Shown here piece by piece: positions 1 through 8,380 of a DNA stretch of 64,000 nt (its first letter is position 1; each line of letters opens with the position of its first letter). Under the pieces are notes generated by a model that saw only the letters and a list, made by a program, of their open reading frames with translations, was not told the DNA's origin and searched no databases. This DNA comes from Amaricoccus solimangrovi. Lineage in GTDB: Bacteria > Pseudomonadota > Alphaproteobacteria > Rhodobacterales > Rhodobacteraceae. The translations under genes and the position numbers were made by a program. The stretch covers positions 1 through 64,000 of the forward strand of contig NZ_VFRP01000023.1 in assembly GCF_006385685.1 (NCBI RefSeq), written 5' to 3'.

Positions 1-43
1 CAAACCGCTCTGCAAACCGGGCATTCCGATGTCCGCTAAGTGC

Positions 44-120
44 TGGTCGGGGCGACTGGATTCGAACCAGCGACCTACGGTACCCAAAACCGTCGCGCTA
101 CCAGGCTGCGCCACGCCCCG
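44..120 (-). tRNA. tRNA-Pro (anticodon TGG)
   Basis: Read on the minus strand this is a complete cloverleaf. The 7-bp acceptor stem starts CGGGGCG and closes with CGCCCCG. The D-arm has GCGC paired with GCGC, and the 5-bp anticodon stem ACGGT/ACCGT encloses the loop TTTGGGT, giving anticodon TGG. The T-arm contains TTCGAAT. The 3' CCA is encoded (TGG at 44-46). UGG reads proline CCN codons. It stands alone, without other tRNA or rRNA genes nearby. Confidence 0.95.
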
Positions 121-182
121 ACCCGGCTGCTCTAGCCCGAGGCGGGGCGTGAGAAAAGCGGATTCGCGGGCGCCGGGCCGGT

Positions 183-674
183 TTACTGGCCGCAGGGCCA
201 GGCGGCGGCGGCCTGATCGACGGCCGGATGCCGGAGTTCCGCCCCCGGCTCGATGTCGAGCGTCCTCGCCATGCCGGCGTTGAGTTCGAGCACGAAGCGG
301 ATGTCCTCGCCGCCGGGAATCGGCGTGCGGTCGAGCGGCCGGGCGTTTTCGTGGATCCGCTCCAGCCGGCCCGAAGCATCGAAGAACAGCATGTCGAGCG
401 GGATCAGCGTGTTCTCCATCCAGAAGGCCACCGGCTGCGCGTATTCGTAGACGAACAGCATGCCCGAGTAGCGGGGCAGGGACTCCCGGTACATCAGGCC
501 GCGTTCCCGCCCTTGGGCCGTGTCCACCACCTCGACCGATATCCGCGCCGAACCGTCCGCGTCGCGGATATCGACGCGGGAGGGATCGCAGGCGCCCTCG
601 GCGCGGGCGGTTCCGGTGGCGAGAAGGGCGGCGAGGAGGACGGCGGCCGCGCCCGCGAAGCGGGGGTCAGTCAT
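183..674 (-). CDS. DUF192 family secreted protein
   Basis: This is a 163-residue protein. Residues 1-22 form a signal peptide (hydrophobic run rich in A and L, likely cleavage after TARA). The rest is a DUF192 domain with the family core: an RGLMYRESLP segment, a small barrel with FVYEY, and the FWMENTLIPLDMLFFD block around residues 80-95. The family is a small secreted or periplasmic fold with no established activity. The ATG lies inside the end of the upstream cold-shock gene (8-base overlap), so the two are probably translated together. Function unknown. Confidence 0.88.
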   Translation of the reverse strand: MTDPRFAGAAAVLLAALLATGTARAEGACDPSRVDIRDADGSARISVEVVDTAQGRERGLMYRESLPRYSGMLFVYEYAQPVAFWMENTLIPLDMLFFDASGRLERIHENARPLDRTPIPGGEDIRFVLELNAGMARTLDIEPGAELRHPAVDQAAAAWPCGQ

Positions 675-1218
675 CGCCCTCGCCCGCCTGACGCTGCCGC
701 GCCACGTAGTCCCAGCTCCGCACCTCGTAGACCATCGGCCCCCGCGGGCCGGAGGTGATGCGGACCGCCAGCACGTCGCCCGCCAGCACCTCGCCGTAAC
801 CGTACTGGCGCAGCGTCTCCATGTGCAGGAAGACGTCCTCGGTCCGGCCGTAGACATTGACGAAGCCGAAGCCCTTGACCCGGTCGAACCATTTCACCCG
901 CGCGGGCTGAAGCGGCCCGCTCGGCGCGCCCTCGACGGGCAGCGCCGCCGCGGTCTCCTGCGCCGGCGCCGAGGCCGGAAGGATGTCGAGCACCTCGAGC
1001 GCCTGGCGCCCGCGGTCGGTCATCTGCACGCGCAGCACGATCTCCGCGCCCTCGGCCACCGAGGTGAAGCCGAAGACCCGCAGCACATTCCCGTGAAGCA
1101 GGATGTCACCCTCGCCGTCCTCCGCGACGACGAAACCGTAGCCCTTGGTGGTGTCGAACCATTTGACGTGACCGCGTACAACCATTTCACAGTACTCTAC
1201 CTGTTCAACGCGGGCCAT
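667..1218 (-). CDS. Double cold-shock domain protein
   Basis: The protein has 183 residues and two CspA-type domains, about 12-80 and 102-168, joined by an Ala/Pro-rich linker. Each carries the RNP1-like motif (KGYGFV and KGFGFV) after a VKWFD strand. Tandem CSD proteins are common in alphaproteobacteria and bind single-stranded nucleic acid, probably as RNA chaperones. The ATG at 1218 was chosen because GGAGG lies six bases upstream; an internal ATG at 1185 would still keep both domains. It is followed by the overlapping DUF192 gene. About 200 bases upstream are non-coding and should hold its promoter and leader. Confidence 0.9.
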   Translation of the reverse strand: MARVEQVEYCEMVVRGHVKWFDTTKGYGFVVAEDGEGDILLHGNVLRVFGFTSVAEGAEIVLRVQMTDRGRQALEVLDILPASAPAQETAAALPVEGAPSGPLQPARVKWFDRVKGFGFVNVYGRTEDVFLHMETLRQYGYGEVLAGDVLAVRITSGPRGPMVYEVRSWDYVARQRQAGEGDD

Positions 1219-1417
1219 TGTAGGCCTCCGGCCGAACTCTACACAAATAAAGCCCTCCACCACGCGAATCCGGGGCCAACGCTAGATCTACCTTCTGTCA
1301 TCCGTCATATCCCGAATGCGGGTGCGTGCAACGGGAAATTCCGGGTTGTCAGGGCGGGAGGGCGCCATTTCAACTGTGGCGCGACAATGCCCGCCACGTC
1401 CAATCGCATTTGGACGT

Positions 1418-2152
1418 TCAGACATGCTGTCCTCCGTTGATCTCGATCTCCACTCCCGAAAGATAGCTGCTTTCGGGCGAGCACAGAAAGAAAATCGTGT
1501 CCGCGACCTCGTTCGGCTGGCCGAGACGGCGCAGCGGGATGGAGGAGACGAGGTTCGCGGTGCCCGGCGAGAGGATTTCCGTCTCGATCTCGCCGGGTGC
1601 GATCGCGTTCACGCGGATCCCGAGCGGCCCGAGGTCATGCGCCATCTCCCGCGTCAGCGCGGCGAGGGCGGCCTTGGAGGTCGCATAGGCGGAGCCCGCG
1701 AAGGGATGCACCCGCCCGCCGGCGATCGAGGTCACGTTGACGATGGCGCCTCGGGCGGCGCGCAACTCCTCGATCAGTCCGCGCGCCAGCACGACCGAGG
1801 CGAAGAAGTTCACATGGAAGACATGGCCCCAGGTCCGCAGGTCGGTCGTCAGCGTGTCGAGCCGCGCCCCGCCCTCGCCCTTCGGCGAGATGCCGGCGTT
1901 GTTCACCAGCGCCTCGAGCCGTCCGCCCGGCAGGCGCCGCCGGATCTCCGCCACCGCCTCGATCGTGTCGTTGGGGTCGGCGAGATCGACCTGGATGTGA
2001 TCCTCGGGTCCGGCGGGCCAGGGACAGTTCTCCGGGAACGCGTGGCGGGAGCAGGTGATCACCCGCCATCCGGCGGAGGAGAAGCGCTTCACCGTCGCGT
2101 GGCCGATGCCGCGGCTCGCTCCGGTCAGCAGCAGGGTCTTGCGGTCCGGCAT
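1418..2152 (-). CDS. SDR-family NAD(P)-dependent oxidoreductase
   Basis: This is a 244-residue classical short-chain dehydrogenase. The nucleotide-binding TGASRGIG lies at residues 10-17 and the NNAG motif near 87. The catalytic Ser is in VTSIAGG and the YATSK motif near 155. The C-terminal GGQ-type end is usual for the family. The N-terminal R-rich segment after beta-2 (TCSRH) suggests NADP preference, which is weak evidence. The substrate cannot be told from sequence; similar proteins are labelled 3-oxoacyl-ACP reductase-like. GGAG sits six bases before the ATG. It is transcribed alone, away from the transporter gene upstream. Confidence 0.88.
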   Translation of the reverse strand: MPDRKTLLLTGASRGIGHATVKRFSSAGWRVITCSRHAFPENCPWPAGPEDHIQVDLADPNDTIEAVAEIRRRLPGGRLEALVNNAGISPKGEGGARLDTLTTDLRTWGHVFHVNFFASVVLARGLIEELRAARGAIVNVTSIAGGRVHPFAGSAYATSKAALAALTREMAHDLGPLGIRVNAIAPGEIETEILSPGTANLVSSIPLRRLGQPNEVADTIFFLCSPESSYLSGVEIEINGGQHV

Positions 2153-2241
2153 CGCGCGCTCCGGGCTTCGGCCTGGTCCTCAGGCTAGGGCGAGCCGCGG
2201 ACCGGATCAAGGATCGCGGTCCGCGTTACGGCGTCGCGGGG

Positions 2242-2568
2242 TCAGTGCAGCCGCGCCGTCAGTCCGATCGAGGCGAAGGCGAACAGGATGCCCAGCGCCT
2301 CCCGCCCGCTCAGCTTCTCGCCGAAGACGACGACGCCGAGCCCGACCACGAGAAGCAGGCTCAGCATCGCGTAATAGACGCCGATCGAGGCCAGCGGGAG
2401 ATGGCGCATCGCATAGACCCAGCCGACCGCGCTCAGCCCGTAGATCAGCGCCCCGCCCAGGAAATGCGCGTTGCCGAGCAGGCTCTCCCGATCCGAGGCG
2501 AGCTTGAGGAAATAGTCTCCGAGCGTGGTCATCGCGACCACGGCCGTTATGAACAGGATGGCATGCAT
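2242..2568 (-). CDS. Small DMT/EamA-like four-helix membrane protein
   Basis: This 108-residue protein is nearly all hydrophobic, with four predicted membrane helices at about 2-20, 33-52, 60-80 and 88-106. Size and layout match one half of an EamA or SMR-type drug/metabolite transporter, which works as a dimer. The sequence has GVYYAMLSLL in helix 3 and a late FGEKLSGREALG loop typical of the DMT superfamily. The membrane Glu of classical EmrE helix 1 is absent; an Asp (GDYFLKLA) lies near residue 18 instead. Substrate unknown. GGGAGG precedes the ATG, and the gene diverges from glutaminase. Confidence 0.75.
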   Translation of the reverse strand: MHAILFITAVVAMTTLGDYFLKLASDRESLLGNAHFLGGALIYGLSAVGWVYAMRHLPLASIGVYYAMLSLLLVVGLGVVVFGEKLSGREALGILFAFASIGLTARLH

Positions 2569-2737
2569 CGAACGATCCCTCCCGCCGCGGGTGCGCGGCG
2601 CCTTTCGTGAGCGGGCTGGATGCGCGGACGGTTTCGTCGCGCTTCGGCCCGGACTAATGTGGAGGCTCGCCCTGGCGGCGGGCCCTTAACAATCGGACGT
2701 CTCGGTTCAAGATTAATTTTTGGTTAACGCTCCCATT

Positions 2738-3673
2738 ATGCCCGAAAGACCAGATCTCGACCACATCCTTCGGGAGATCCACGAGACCCTCGCCCCCCGC
2801 TTCGGGGAAGGCGCCGTCGCCGACTACATCCCCCAGCTCGCCCGGGTCGATCCGCGCGGTTTCGGCATGGCGGTGATCACGCTCGACGGCGACACCCATG
2901 TCGTGGGCGACGCCGATACCGCCTTCTCGATCCAGAGCATCTCGAAGGTGCTGATGCTGACGCTCGCGCTCGGCAAGCATGGCGAGGCGGTCTGGAGCCG
3001 GGTCGGGCGGGAGCCTTCGGGCTCGGCCTTCAATTCGATCGTCCAGCTCGAATACGAACACGCGGTCCCGCGCAACCCGTTCATCAACGCCGGCGCCATC
3101 GCCATCACGGACCTGCTTCTGGCCGGCCACACGCCGCGGGAGGCGATCGGGGAGATGATGCGCTTCGTCCGCTCCCTCGCCGAGGACGAGAGCATCGCGA
3201 TCGACCAGGCGGTGGCGAGGTCGGAACAGGCCACCGGCGACCGCAACCGCGCGCTCGCCTATTTCATGCATTCCTACGGCCAGATGCGGCACCCGGTCGA
3301 TCACGTGCTCGGCGTCTATTTCCACCATTGCGCCATCGCGATCTCCTGCCGCCAGCTGGCGCGGGTCGGGCTCTTCCTCGCCAACAACGGCCGCGATCCG
3401 GTGACGGGCGGCTCCATCGTCAGCCCGTCGCGGGCGCGCCGGATCAACGCGGTGATGCTGACCTGCGGCCATTACGACCAGTCCGGCGATTTCGCCTATC
3501 GTGTGGGCCTGCCCGGCAAGAGCGGCGTGGGCGGCGGCATTCTCGCGATCGCGCCCGGCCGGGCGGCGGTCGCGGTCTGGTCGCCCGGCCTCAACGCCTT
3601 CGGCAACTCGCTGCTCGGCTCGCTCGCGCTCGAGATGCTCGCGCGGCGCACCGGCTGGTCGGTCTTCGGCTGA
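2738..3673 (+). CDS. glsA: Glutaminase
   Basis: This 311-residue serine-dependent glutaminase converts glutamine to glutamate and ammonia in the cytoplasm. The catalytic Ser-x-x-Lys lies in SIQSISKV near residue 70. Further conserved blocks are [17 protein letters not shown], a QMRHPVDHV segment and the closing [12 protein letters not shown]. Length equals the bacterial family norm. I start at ATG 2738 because the protein then aligns with the family beginning; a TTG 18 bases upstream is less likely and no clear Shine-Dalgarno is visible. It is divergent from the small transporter gene, sharing a 169-base promoter region. Confidence 0.93.
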   Translation: MPERPDLDHILREIHETLAPRFGEGAVADYIPQLARVDPRGFGMAVITLDGDTHVVGDADTAFSIQSISKVLMLTLALGKHGEAVWSRVGREPSGSAFNSIVQLEYEHAVPRNPFINAGAIAITDLLLAGHTPREAIGEMMRFVRSLAEDESIAIDQAVARSEQATGDRNRALAYFMHSYGQMRHPVDHVLGVYFHHCAIAISCRQLARVGLFLANNGRDPVTGGSIVSPSRARRINAVMLTCGHYDQSGDFAYRVGLPGKSGVGGGILAIAPGRAAVAVWSPGLNAFGNSLLGSLALEMLARRTGWSVFG

Positions 3674-3749
3674 GACGCCTTTGCTCTTGGCTTTTGGAAG
3701 CCGTGCGACAGATCATGCCCGAAGACAGGCACTTCGAAGGAGCCTTCCG

Positions 3750-4850
3750 ATGACTGAAGCGAAACTCTTCACCCCGCTCAAGGCCGGCGCGCTGTCGCTG
3801 CGGAACCGGGTCGTCATGGCGCCGCTGACCCGCAACCGCGCCCGGCCCGCGGACGACGCGCCGGGCGATCTCGCGGTCGAATACTACCGCCAGCGCGCCT
3901 CGGCCGGGCTCATCATCTCCGAGGGGACGCAGATCAGCCCGATGGGCAAGGGTTACGCGCTGACGCCGGGGATCCATTCGGCCGCCCAGATCGACGGCTG
4001 GAGCCGGATCACCGAGGCGGTCCATGCCGAGGGCGGCGCGATCGTCGCGCAGATCTGGCACGTGGGCCGGATCTCGCACACCTCGCTCCTCCCCGACGGC
4101 GCCCAGCCGGTCGGACCCTCGGCGCTCACCGCCGAGGCGCGCACCTTCGACGGCGAGAAGTTCCAGCCCGTCTCCGCGCCGCGCGCGCTCGACATCGGCG
4201 GAATCGGCCGCGTGCTCGCGAACTATCACCACGCGGCGATGAACGCGCGCTCCGCCGGTTTCGACGGGGTCGAGATCCACGCCGCGAACGGCTATCTGAT
4301 CGAGCAGTTCCTGCGCGCCTCGGCCAACGAGCGGACCGACGCCTACGGCGGCTCGGTCGAGAACCGGACGCGCTTCCTCGAGGAGGTGGTGGCGACCGTC
4401 AGCGAGGCGATCGGCGCGGATCGCGTCGGCGTGCGGCTCAGCCCCTTCTCGCATGCCAATGGCGTCGAGATCGAGGGCGCCGAGGAACTCTACGCCCGCG
4501 CGATCGAGCGGATCGACGCCTATGGGCTCGCCTATCTGCACATGATCGAGGGCGAGACCGGCGGGGCGCGGACGTACCCGGATCCGGAGGCGATCGCGCG
4601 GCTGCGCTCTCTCTTCAAGGGGGTCTACATCGCCAACAACGGCTATGACCGGCGCATGGCGATCGACGCGGTGGAGAGCGGGGCCGCCGACGCGGTCGCC
4701 TTCGGCCGGCTCTTCATCTCCAATCCCGATCTGGTGGAGCGGCTCCGCCGGGACGCGCCGCTGAACGAGCCCGACCGCGACACGTTCTACGGCGGCGGGG
4801 CGGGGGGGTATACCGATTACCCCTCCCTGCCCGAGGCCGCCCCGGTCTGA
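3750..4850 (+). CDS. Old Yellow Enzyme family alkene reductase
   Basis: The protein has 366 residues and is an FMN-dependent (beta/alpha)8 ene-reductase. It opens with the LFTPLKAG and NRVVMAPLTRNRA blocks, then has an HVGRIS strand. The substrate-binding HAANGYLIEQFL region (His-Ala-Ala-Asn) near residue 175 and the NERTDAYGGS loop follow. This fits the NemA/xenobiotic reductase branch, which reduces activated C=C bonds and nitro compounds with NAD(P)H. GAAGGAG lies seven bases before the ATG, 76 bases after glsA, so it may be read through from that gene. The physiological substrate is not evident. Confidence 0.92.
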   Translation: MTEAKLFTPLKAGALSLRNRVVMAPLTRNRARPADDAPGDLAVEYYRQRASAGLIISEGTQISPMGKGYALTPGIHSAAQIDGWSRITEAVHAEGGAIVAQIWHVGRISHTSLLPDGAQPVGPSALTAEARTFDGEKFQPVSAPRALDIGGIGRVLANYHHAAMNARSAGFDGVEIHAANGYLIEQFLRASANERTDAYGGSVENRTRFLEEVVATVSEAIGADRVGVRLSPFSHANGVEIEGAEELYARAIERIDAYGLAYLHMIEGETGGARTYPDPEAIARLRSLFKGVYIANNGYDRRMAIDAVESGAADAVAFGRLFISNPDLVERLRRDAPLNEPDRDTFYGGGAGGYTDYPSLPEAAPV

Positions 4851-4873
4851 CGTGCCCGGCAGGCGCGCCCCGG

Positions 4874-5479
4874 TCAGGGATTGAGGCGGGTCACCGTCCA
4901 GGACCCGCCCGGCCCCGGACGGGTCCAGCGGAAGCGGTCGTGCAGACGGTGCGCGCCGTCGGCCCAGAACTCGATCTCCACGGGCGCGATCCGGTACCCG
5001 CCCCAGAAGGGCGGCCGGGCCGGGTCGATGCCCTTCAGCGCCGCGATCCGCGCGACCTCCGCGACCAGCGCGGCGCGTGAGGAGAGCGGCCGGCTCTGCC
5101 GCGAGGCCCAGGCGCCGAGGCGGCTCTGCAACCCGCGCGAGCGGTAATAGGCGTCGGCCTTCGGCCCTTCCTCCCTCGTCACCGTGCCCCGGACCCGGAT
5201 CTGCCGGCGGAGCGACTTCCAGTGCATGACGAAGGCGGCCTTGCCCGAGGCAAGTTCCTCGGCCTTCCGGCTCTCGTAATTGGTGTAGAAGACGAAACCG
5301 TCGTCCTCGATCTCCTTCAGGAGCACCATCCGGACGTTGGGCAGGCCGTCGGCGTCGACGGTGGCGAGCGCGACCGCGTTCGGGTCGTTGGGCTCGGCCG
5401 TCTCAGCCGCGGCGAGCCAGGCGCGGGCGAGGACGAAGGGATCCTCCCCCGCGAAGATTCCCCCCCGCTCGCTCGCCAT
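4874..5479 (-). CDS. pdxH: Pyridoxamine 5'-phosphate oxidase
   Basis: This 201-residue FMN enzyme oxidises PNP and PMP to pyridoxal phosphate. Family marks are [19 protein letters not shown], the [13 protein letters not shown] phosphate/FMN segment, [21 protein letters not shown] and the C-terminal RFRWTRP end with the FMN-binding residues. It begins six bases after the mlaC stop on the same strand, so it is probably the last gene of an mlaA-mlaC-pdxH transcript. It lacks a strong ribosome site of its own, which fits coupled translation. Confidence 0.93.
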   Translation of the reverse strand: MASERGGIFAGEDPFVLARAWLAAAETAEPNDPNAVALATVDADGLPNVRMVLLKEIEDDGFVFYTNYESRKAEELASGKAAFVMHWKSLRRQIRVRGTVTREEGPKADAYYRSRGLQSRLGAWASRQSRPLSSRAALVAEVARIAALKGIDPARPPFWGGYRIAPVEIEFWADGAHRLHDRFRWTRPGPGGSWTVTRLNP

Positions 5480-5485
5480 GACGCG

Positions 5486-6100
5486 TCAGCTGCTCTTCAT
5501 CTGGGCGATGAGCCGGTCGAGATCGCCGCCCTGCGCGTCGAGCATCGCCGCGACCTCCGCCCGCTCGCTCGCGAGCGCCGAGACACCCTCGATGATCAGG
5601 TTCACGACCTTCGGGCTGCCGGAGCCGGACGCGATCTGCCAGCCGACGCGGATATCCTCCTGCCCCGGCCGCTTCACGACCGAGCTCACGAGAACCCCGG
5701 CCCGGCCCGCGTCCTGCGCGCCCTGCACCTGGATCGTCGCGTTCTTGTAGTCGGAGAAGGTCTTGCCGTAGCGGCGGGCGAAATAGCCGGTGAAGGCGGG
5801 CACGAAGGCCTGTTTCTGCGCCGAGCTGGCGCTCCGCCAGGTCGGGCCGAGAACGCTGGCCGAGACCGCGCTCATGTCGGCGTAGCGCATGATGATCGTC
5901 TGGAAGCTCGAGATCACCTGGTTCGTCGACTGGCCGGAATTGACGAGCTTCGTCAGTTCGCCCGACAGGGAGACGACGAGCTGCTGCGCGCTCGCGGCCG
6001 CGTCGGCGCGCGCCGGTCCGACCAGCGCGAGCGCGAGGCCGAGCCCCGCGGCGCCGCGCATGATCGCGCGCCTGCTCAGGCCAGCTTCATTGATTCGCAT
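5486..6100 (-). CDS. mlaC: MlaC-like phospholipid-binding periplasmic protein
   Basis: The 204-residue protein belongs to the MlaC/Ttg2D family, which shuttles phospholipid between the outer-membrane MlaA complex and the inner-membrane MlaFEDB transporter. The N-terminus has a twin-arginine motif (SRRAIM) before a hydrophobic stretch and an ARADA cleavage site, so export may be by Tat rather than Sec. Middle motifs are FVPAFTGYFARRYGKTF and VGWQIASG. I start at the ATG at 6100 because GGAGG lies exactly six bases upstream. The gene starts inside the 3' end of mlaA (14-base overlap). The mlaFEDB genes are not in the window. Confidence 0.85.
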   Translation of the reverse strand: MRINEAGLSRRAIMRGAAGLGLALALVGPARADAAASAQQLVVSLSGELTKLVNSGQSTNQVISSFQTIIMRYADMSAVSASVLGPTWRSASSAQKQAFVPAFTGYFARRYGKTFSDYKNATIQVQGAQDAGRAGVLVSSVVKRPGQEDIRVGWQIASGSGSPKVVNLIIEGVSALASERAEVAAMLDAQGGDLDRLIAQMKSS

Positions 6101-6836
6101 AGACATCCTCCAACATGTCGAGGTCCGAATTGCCCTCGCCCTCCGACAGCCGCGCACGCTTGTTCTGCAGGTAGCTGACCCGCGTCGCCGTGTAGCTGTC
6201 GGCCGAATTGTGAAGCAACTGGTCCACGATGGGATCGAGTTCATACCGGTCGTTCACGATATCAAGCCCGCTCACGACAAGGAGACCGTTCACCACCGGG
6301 CCGGACAGCACGTAATAGGTCGGATCGGCGAACTGATCGAGCGCCCAGGCCGTCCAGTCGCGCTGCGTTCCCGGGCCGAAGACCGGCATCACCAGATAGC
6401 CGCCGTCGGGGATGCCCCACTGGTAGAAGGTCTCGTCGAATCCCGTCTCGCGATAGGGCAGCCCCATGTCCTTGGCGATGTCGAGGACGCCGCCGAGGCC
6501 GAGGAGCGTGTTGACCGCGAAGCGCGTCGTCGATTGCGCGACGCGCAGCCCGTTGCCCTGAAGGCCGTACTGGATGATCTCGCCCGGCAGCTTCCAGTTG
6601 TCGCGGACGTTGCGGATCCCGTTCCGGGCCACCTGGGGCACGGTATTGCCATAGGCGCGGGCCACCGGACCGATCACCTGCGCGTCGAGTTCCACGTTCG
6701 TCTCGTGAACGGGACGGTTGTAGGGTTCCAGCGGATCCCAGCTCAGATCGTTCGGATCGCCCGATGGCGGAGTCGCGCAGGCTCCGAGCAAAAACAAGCC
6801 ACCCAGCGGAGACAGCATCCGCGCGACACTCTTCAT
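6087..6836 (-). CDS. mlaA: MlaA/VacJ outer-membrane lipoprotein
   Basis: This is a 249-residue lipoprotein. The lipobox LLGAC puts the lipidated Cys near residue 20. The mature part follows the MlaA pattern: DPLEPYNRPVHETN, a helical FAVNTLLGLGGVLDIA region, and the ETFYQWGIPDGGYLVMPVFGP block, which forms the outer-membrane ring in this family. It removes mislocalised phospholipid from the outer leaflet with MlaC. The start is ATG 6836 rather than the TTG four codons earlier. It heads the mlaA-mlaC-pdxH operon and is divergent from ridA. Confidence 0.92.
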   Translation of the reverse strand: MKSVARMLSPLGGLFLLGACATPPSGDPNDLSWDPLEPYNRPVHETNVELDAQVIGPVARAYGNTVPQVARNGIRNVRDNWKLPGEIIQYGLQGNGLRVAQSTTRFAVNTLLGLGGVLDIAKDMGLPYRETGFDETFYQWGIPDGGYLVMPVFGPGTQRDWTAWALDQFADPTYYVLSGPVVNGLLVVSGLDIVNDRYELDPIVDQLLHNSADSYTATRVSYLQNKRARLSEGEGNSDLDMLEDVYANQ

Positions 6837-7093
6837 ACTCTCGCCCAATCCCTCGTCCCTTTGGCCGGCAATCTAGCGTGGATGAAGCTAGGGCGCCATG
6901 CCCGCTCGTCACCCCGCGGCCGGTCCGGGCGGAGATTTTCCGGCCGGTCCGGCGTTCCGGCCGTCTTCAACGCGGCGCTTGAAAGCGCGTTCCCTCCCGC
7001 CGCGTTTCTGGATAGCTTGCGCGCGACGAACCGACGGGGCCGGCGCCGGCCTCCCCGGAAAACCGGAAAACCGAAGAACCAGGAGTGCTCCCC

Positions 7094-7558
7094 ATGCCCT
7101 CGGCCATCGACGCCCGCCTCGAAGAACTCGGAATCACCCTGCCCGACGCCCCGGCGCCCGCCGCTAACTACGTGCCCTATGCCAAGGCCGGCGATCTCAT
7201 CTACATCTCCGGCCAGGTGAGCCGCGACGAGAACGGCTTCATCGTCGGCAAGCTCGGCGCCGACCTCGGCCCGGACGAAGGCTACCGCGCCGCGCGCCAT
7301 TGCGCGCTCGCGCTGATCGCCCAGTTGCGCGCCGCCTGCGACGGCGATCTCGACCGGGTGGTGGAGGTGATCAAGCTCACCGGCTTCGTCAACGCGACCC
7401 CCGATTTCACCGACCATCCGAAGGTGATCAACGGCGCCTCCGACCTCTTCGCCGAGGTCTTCGGCGACCGCGGCCGCCACGCCCGCGCGGCCGTCGGCTG
7501 CGTTTCGCTGCCGCTCGGCGTCGCGGTGGAGGTCGAGGGGATCTTCCAGGTCTCCTGA
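7094..7558 (+). CDS. RidA family (YjgF/YER057c/UK114) protein
   Basis: This 154-residue protein has the chorismate-mutase-like fold of RidA enamine/imine deaminases. It contains the IYISGQVSRDENG segment near the N-terminus and the GFVNATPDF and RAAVGCVSLPLGVAVEVEGIF segments; the Arg of RAAVG is the family's ligand-binding arginine. The length is longer than classical RidA (about 128), matching the YjgH/Rid6-7-like branch. AGGAG lies eight bases before the ATG. GDPD follows after three bases, indicating an operon. The exact deaminase substrate is unknown. Confidence 0.88.
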   Translation: MPSAIDARLEELGITLPDAPAPAANYVPYAKAGDLIYISGQVSRDENGFIVGKLGADLGPDEGYRAARHCALALIAQLRAACDGDLDRVVEVIKLTGFVNATPDFTDHPKVINGASDLFAEVFGDRGRHARAAVGCVSLPLGVAVEVEGIFQVS

Positions 7559-7561
7559 ACC

Positions 7562-8335
7562 ATGGCCCGCGCCGTCCCGCTCCCGCCCGCCTTCCTCGGC
7601 GCGCCGATCGCGCACCGGGGCCTTCACGATCGCGCGGGCGGCCGGATCGAGAACAGCCGCGCCGCCGCCGAGGCGGCGATCGCGGCCGGATACGGCATCG
7701 AATGCGACATCCAGGCCTCGGCCGATGGCGAGGCCTTCGTCTTCCATGACGACGTGCTCGAACGTCTCACCGGCCGGAACGGCGCCTTCAATGCCCGTCC
7801 CGCCGCCGAACTCGCCGCCATCCCGCTCGCGGGGGCGGCGGATCACGAGACGATCCCGACGCTCAGGGACTTCCTCGCCCTCGTCGCGGGCCGTGTTCCG
7901 CTCCTGATCGAGGTGAAGGACCAGAGCCACGTGCTCGGCCCGGGGGTGGGCGCGCTCGAACGGCGGATCGCCGCGCTCCTCGCGGGCTACGGCGGGCCGG
8001 TCGCGCTCATGTCCTTCAACCCGCATTCGGTCGCGGCCCTCGCCGAGGCCGCGCCCGATCTGCCGCGCGGTCTCACCTCCTGCGCCTTCGACGAGACCGA
8101 ATGGGGGATCGCCGCGGCGCGGCGCGCGCATCTCGCGCGGCTCGCGGATTTCGCGCCGCTCGGCTGCGGCTTCGTCTCCCACGACCGGACCGACCTCGGC
8201 AACCCCGCGGTCGGGGCGCTCCGCGCCGGCGGGACGCCCATCCTGACCTGGACGATCCGCTCGCCGGCGGAGGAGGCGGCGGCGCGCCGTGTCGCGCACA
8301 ACATTACCTTCGAGGGATACCGGCCCGCCGCTTGA
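7562..8335 (+). CDS. Glycerophosphodiester phosphodiesterase
   Basis: This 257-residue GDPD-fold TIM barrel hydrolyses glycerophosphodiesters to glycerol-3-phosphate and an alcohol. The catalytic pair and metal ligands are visible: AHRGLHD (His-Arg), ENSRAA, GIECDIQASADGEAFVFHDD with the Glu, Asp and second His, and LIEVKD. There is no signal peptide, so it is probably cytoplasmic and of UgpQ type. It starts three bases after the ridA stop and is probably co-transcribed with it. Confidence 0.9.
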   Translation: MARAVPLPPAFLGAPIAHRGLHDRAGGRIENSRAAAEAAIAAGYGIECDIQASADGEAFVFHDDVLERLTGRNGAFNARPAAELAAIPLAGAADHETIPTLRDFLALVAGRVPLLIEVKDQSHVLGPGVGALERRIAALLAGYGGPVALMSFNPHSVAALAEAAPDLPRGLTSCAFDETEWGIAAARRAHLARLADFAPLGCGFVSHDRTDLGNPAVGALRAGGTPILTWTIRSPAEEAAARRVAHNITFEGYRPAA

Positions 8336-8380
8336 CCTCGGGGGCGCGACTGCCATCTCATGCTCCGCTGAGGAGGCGCG

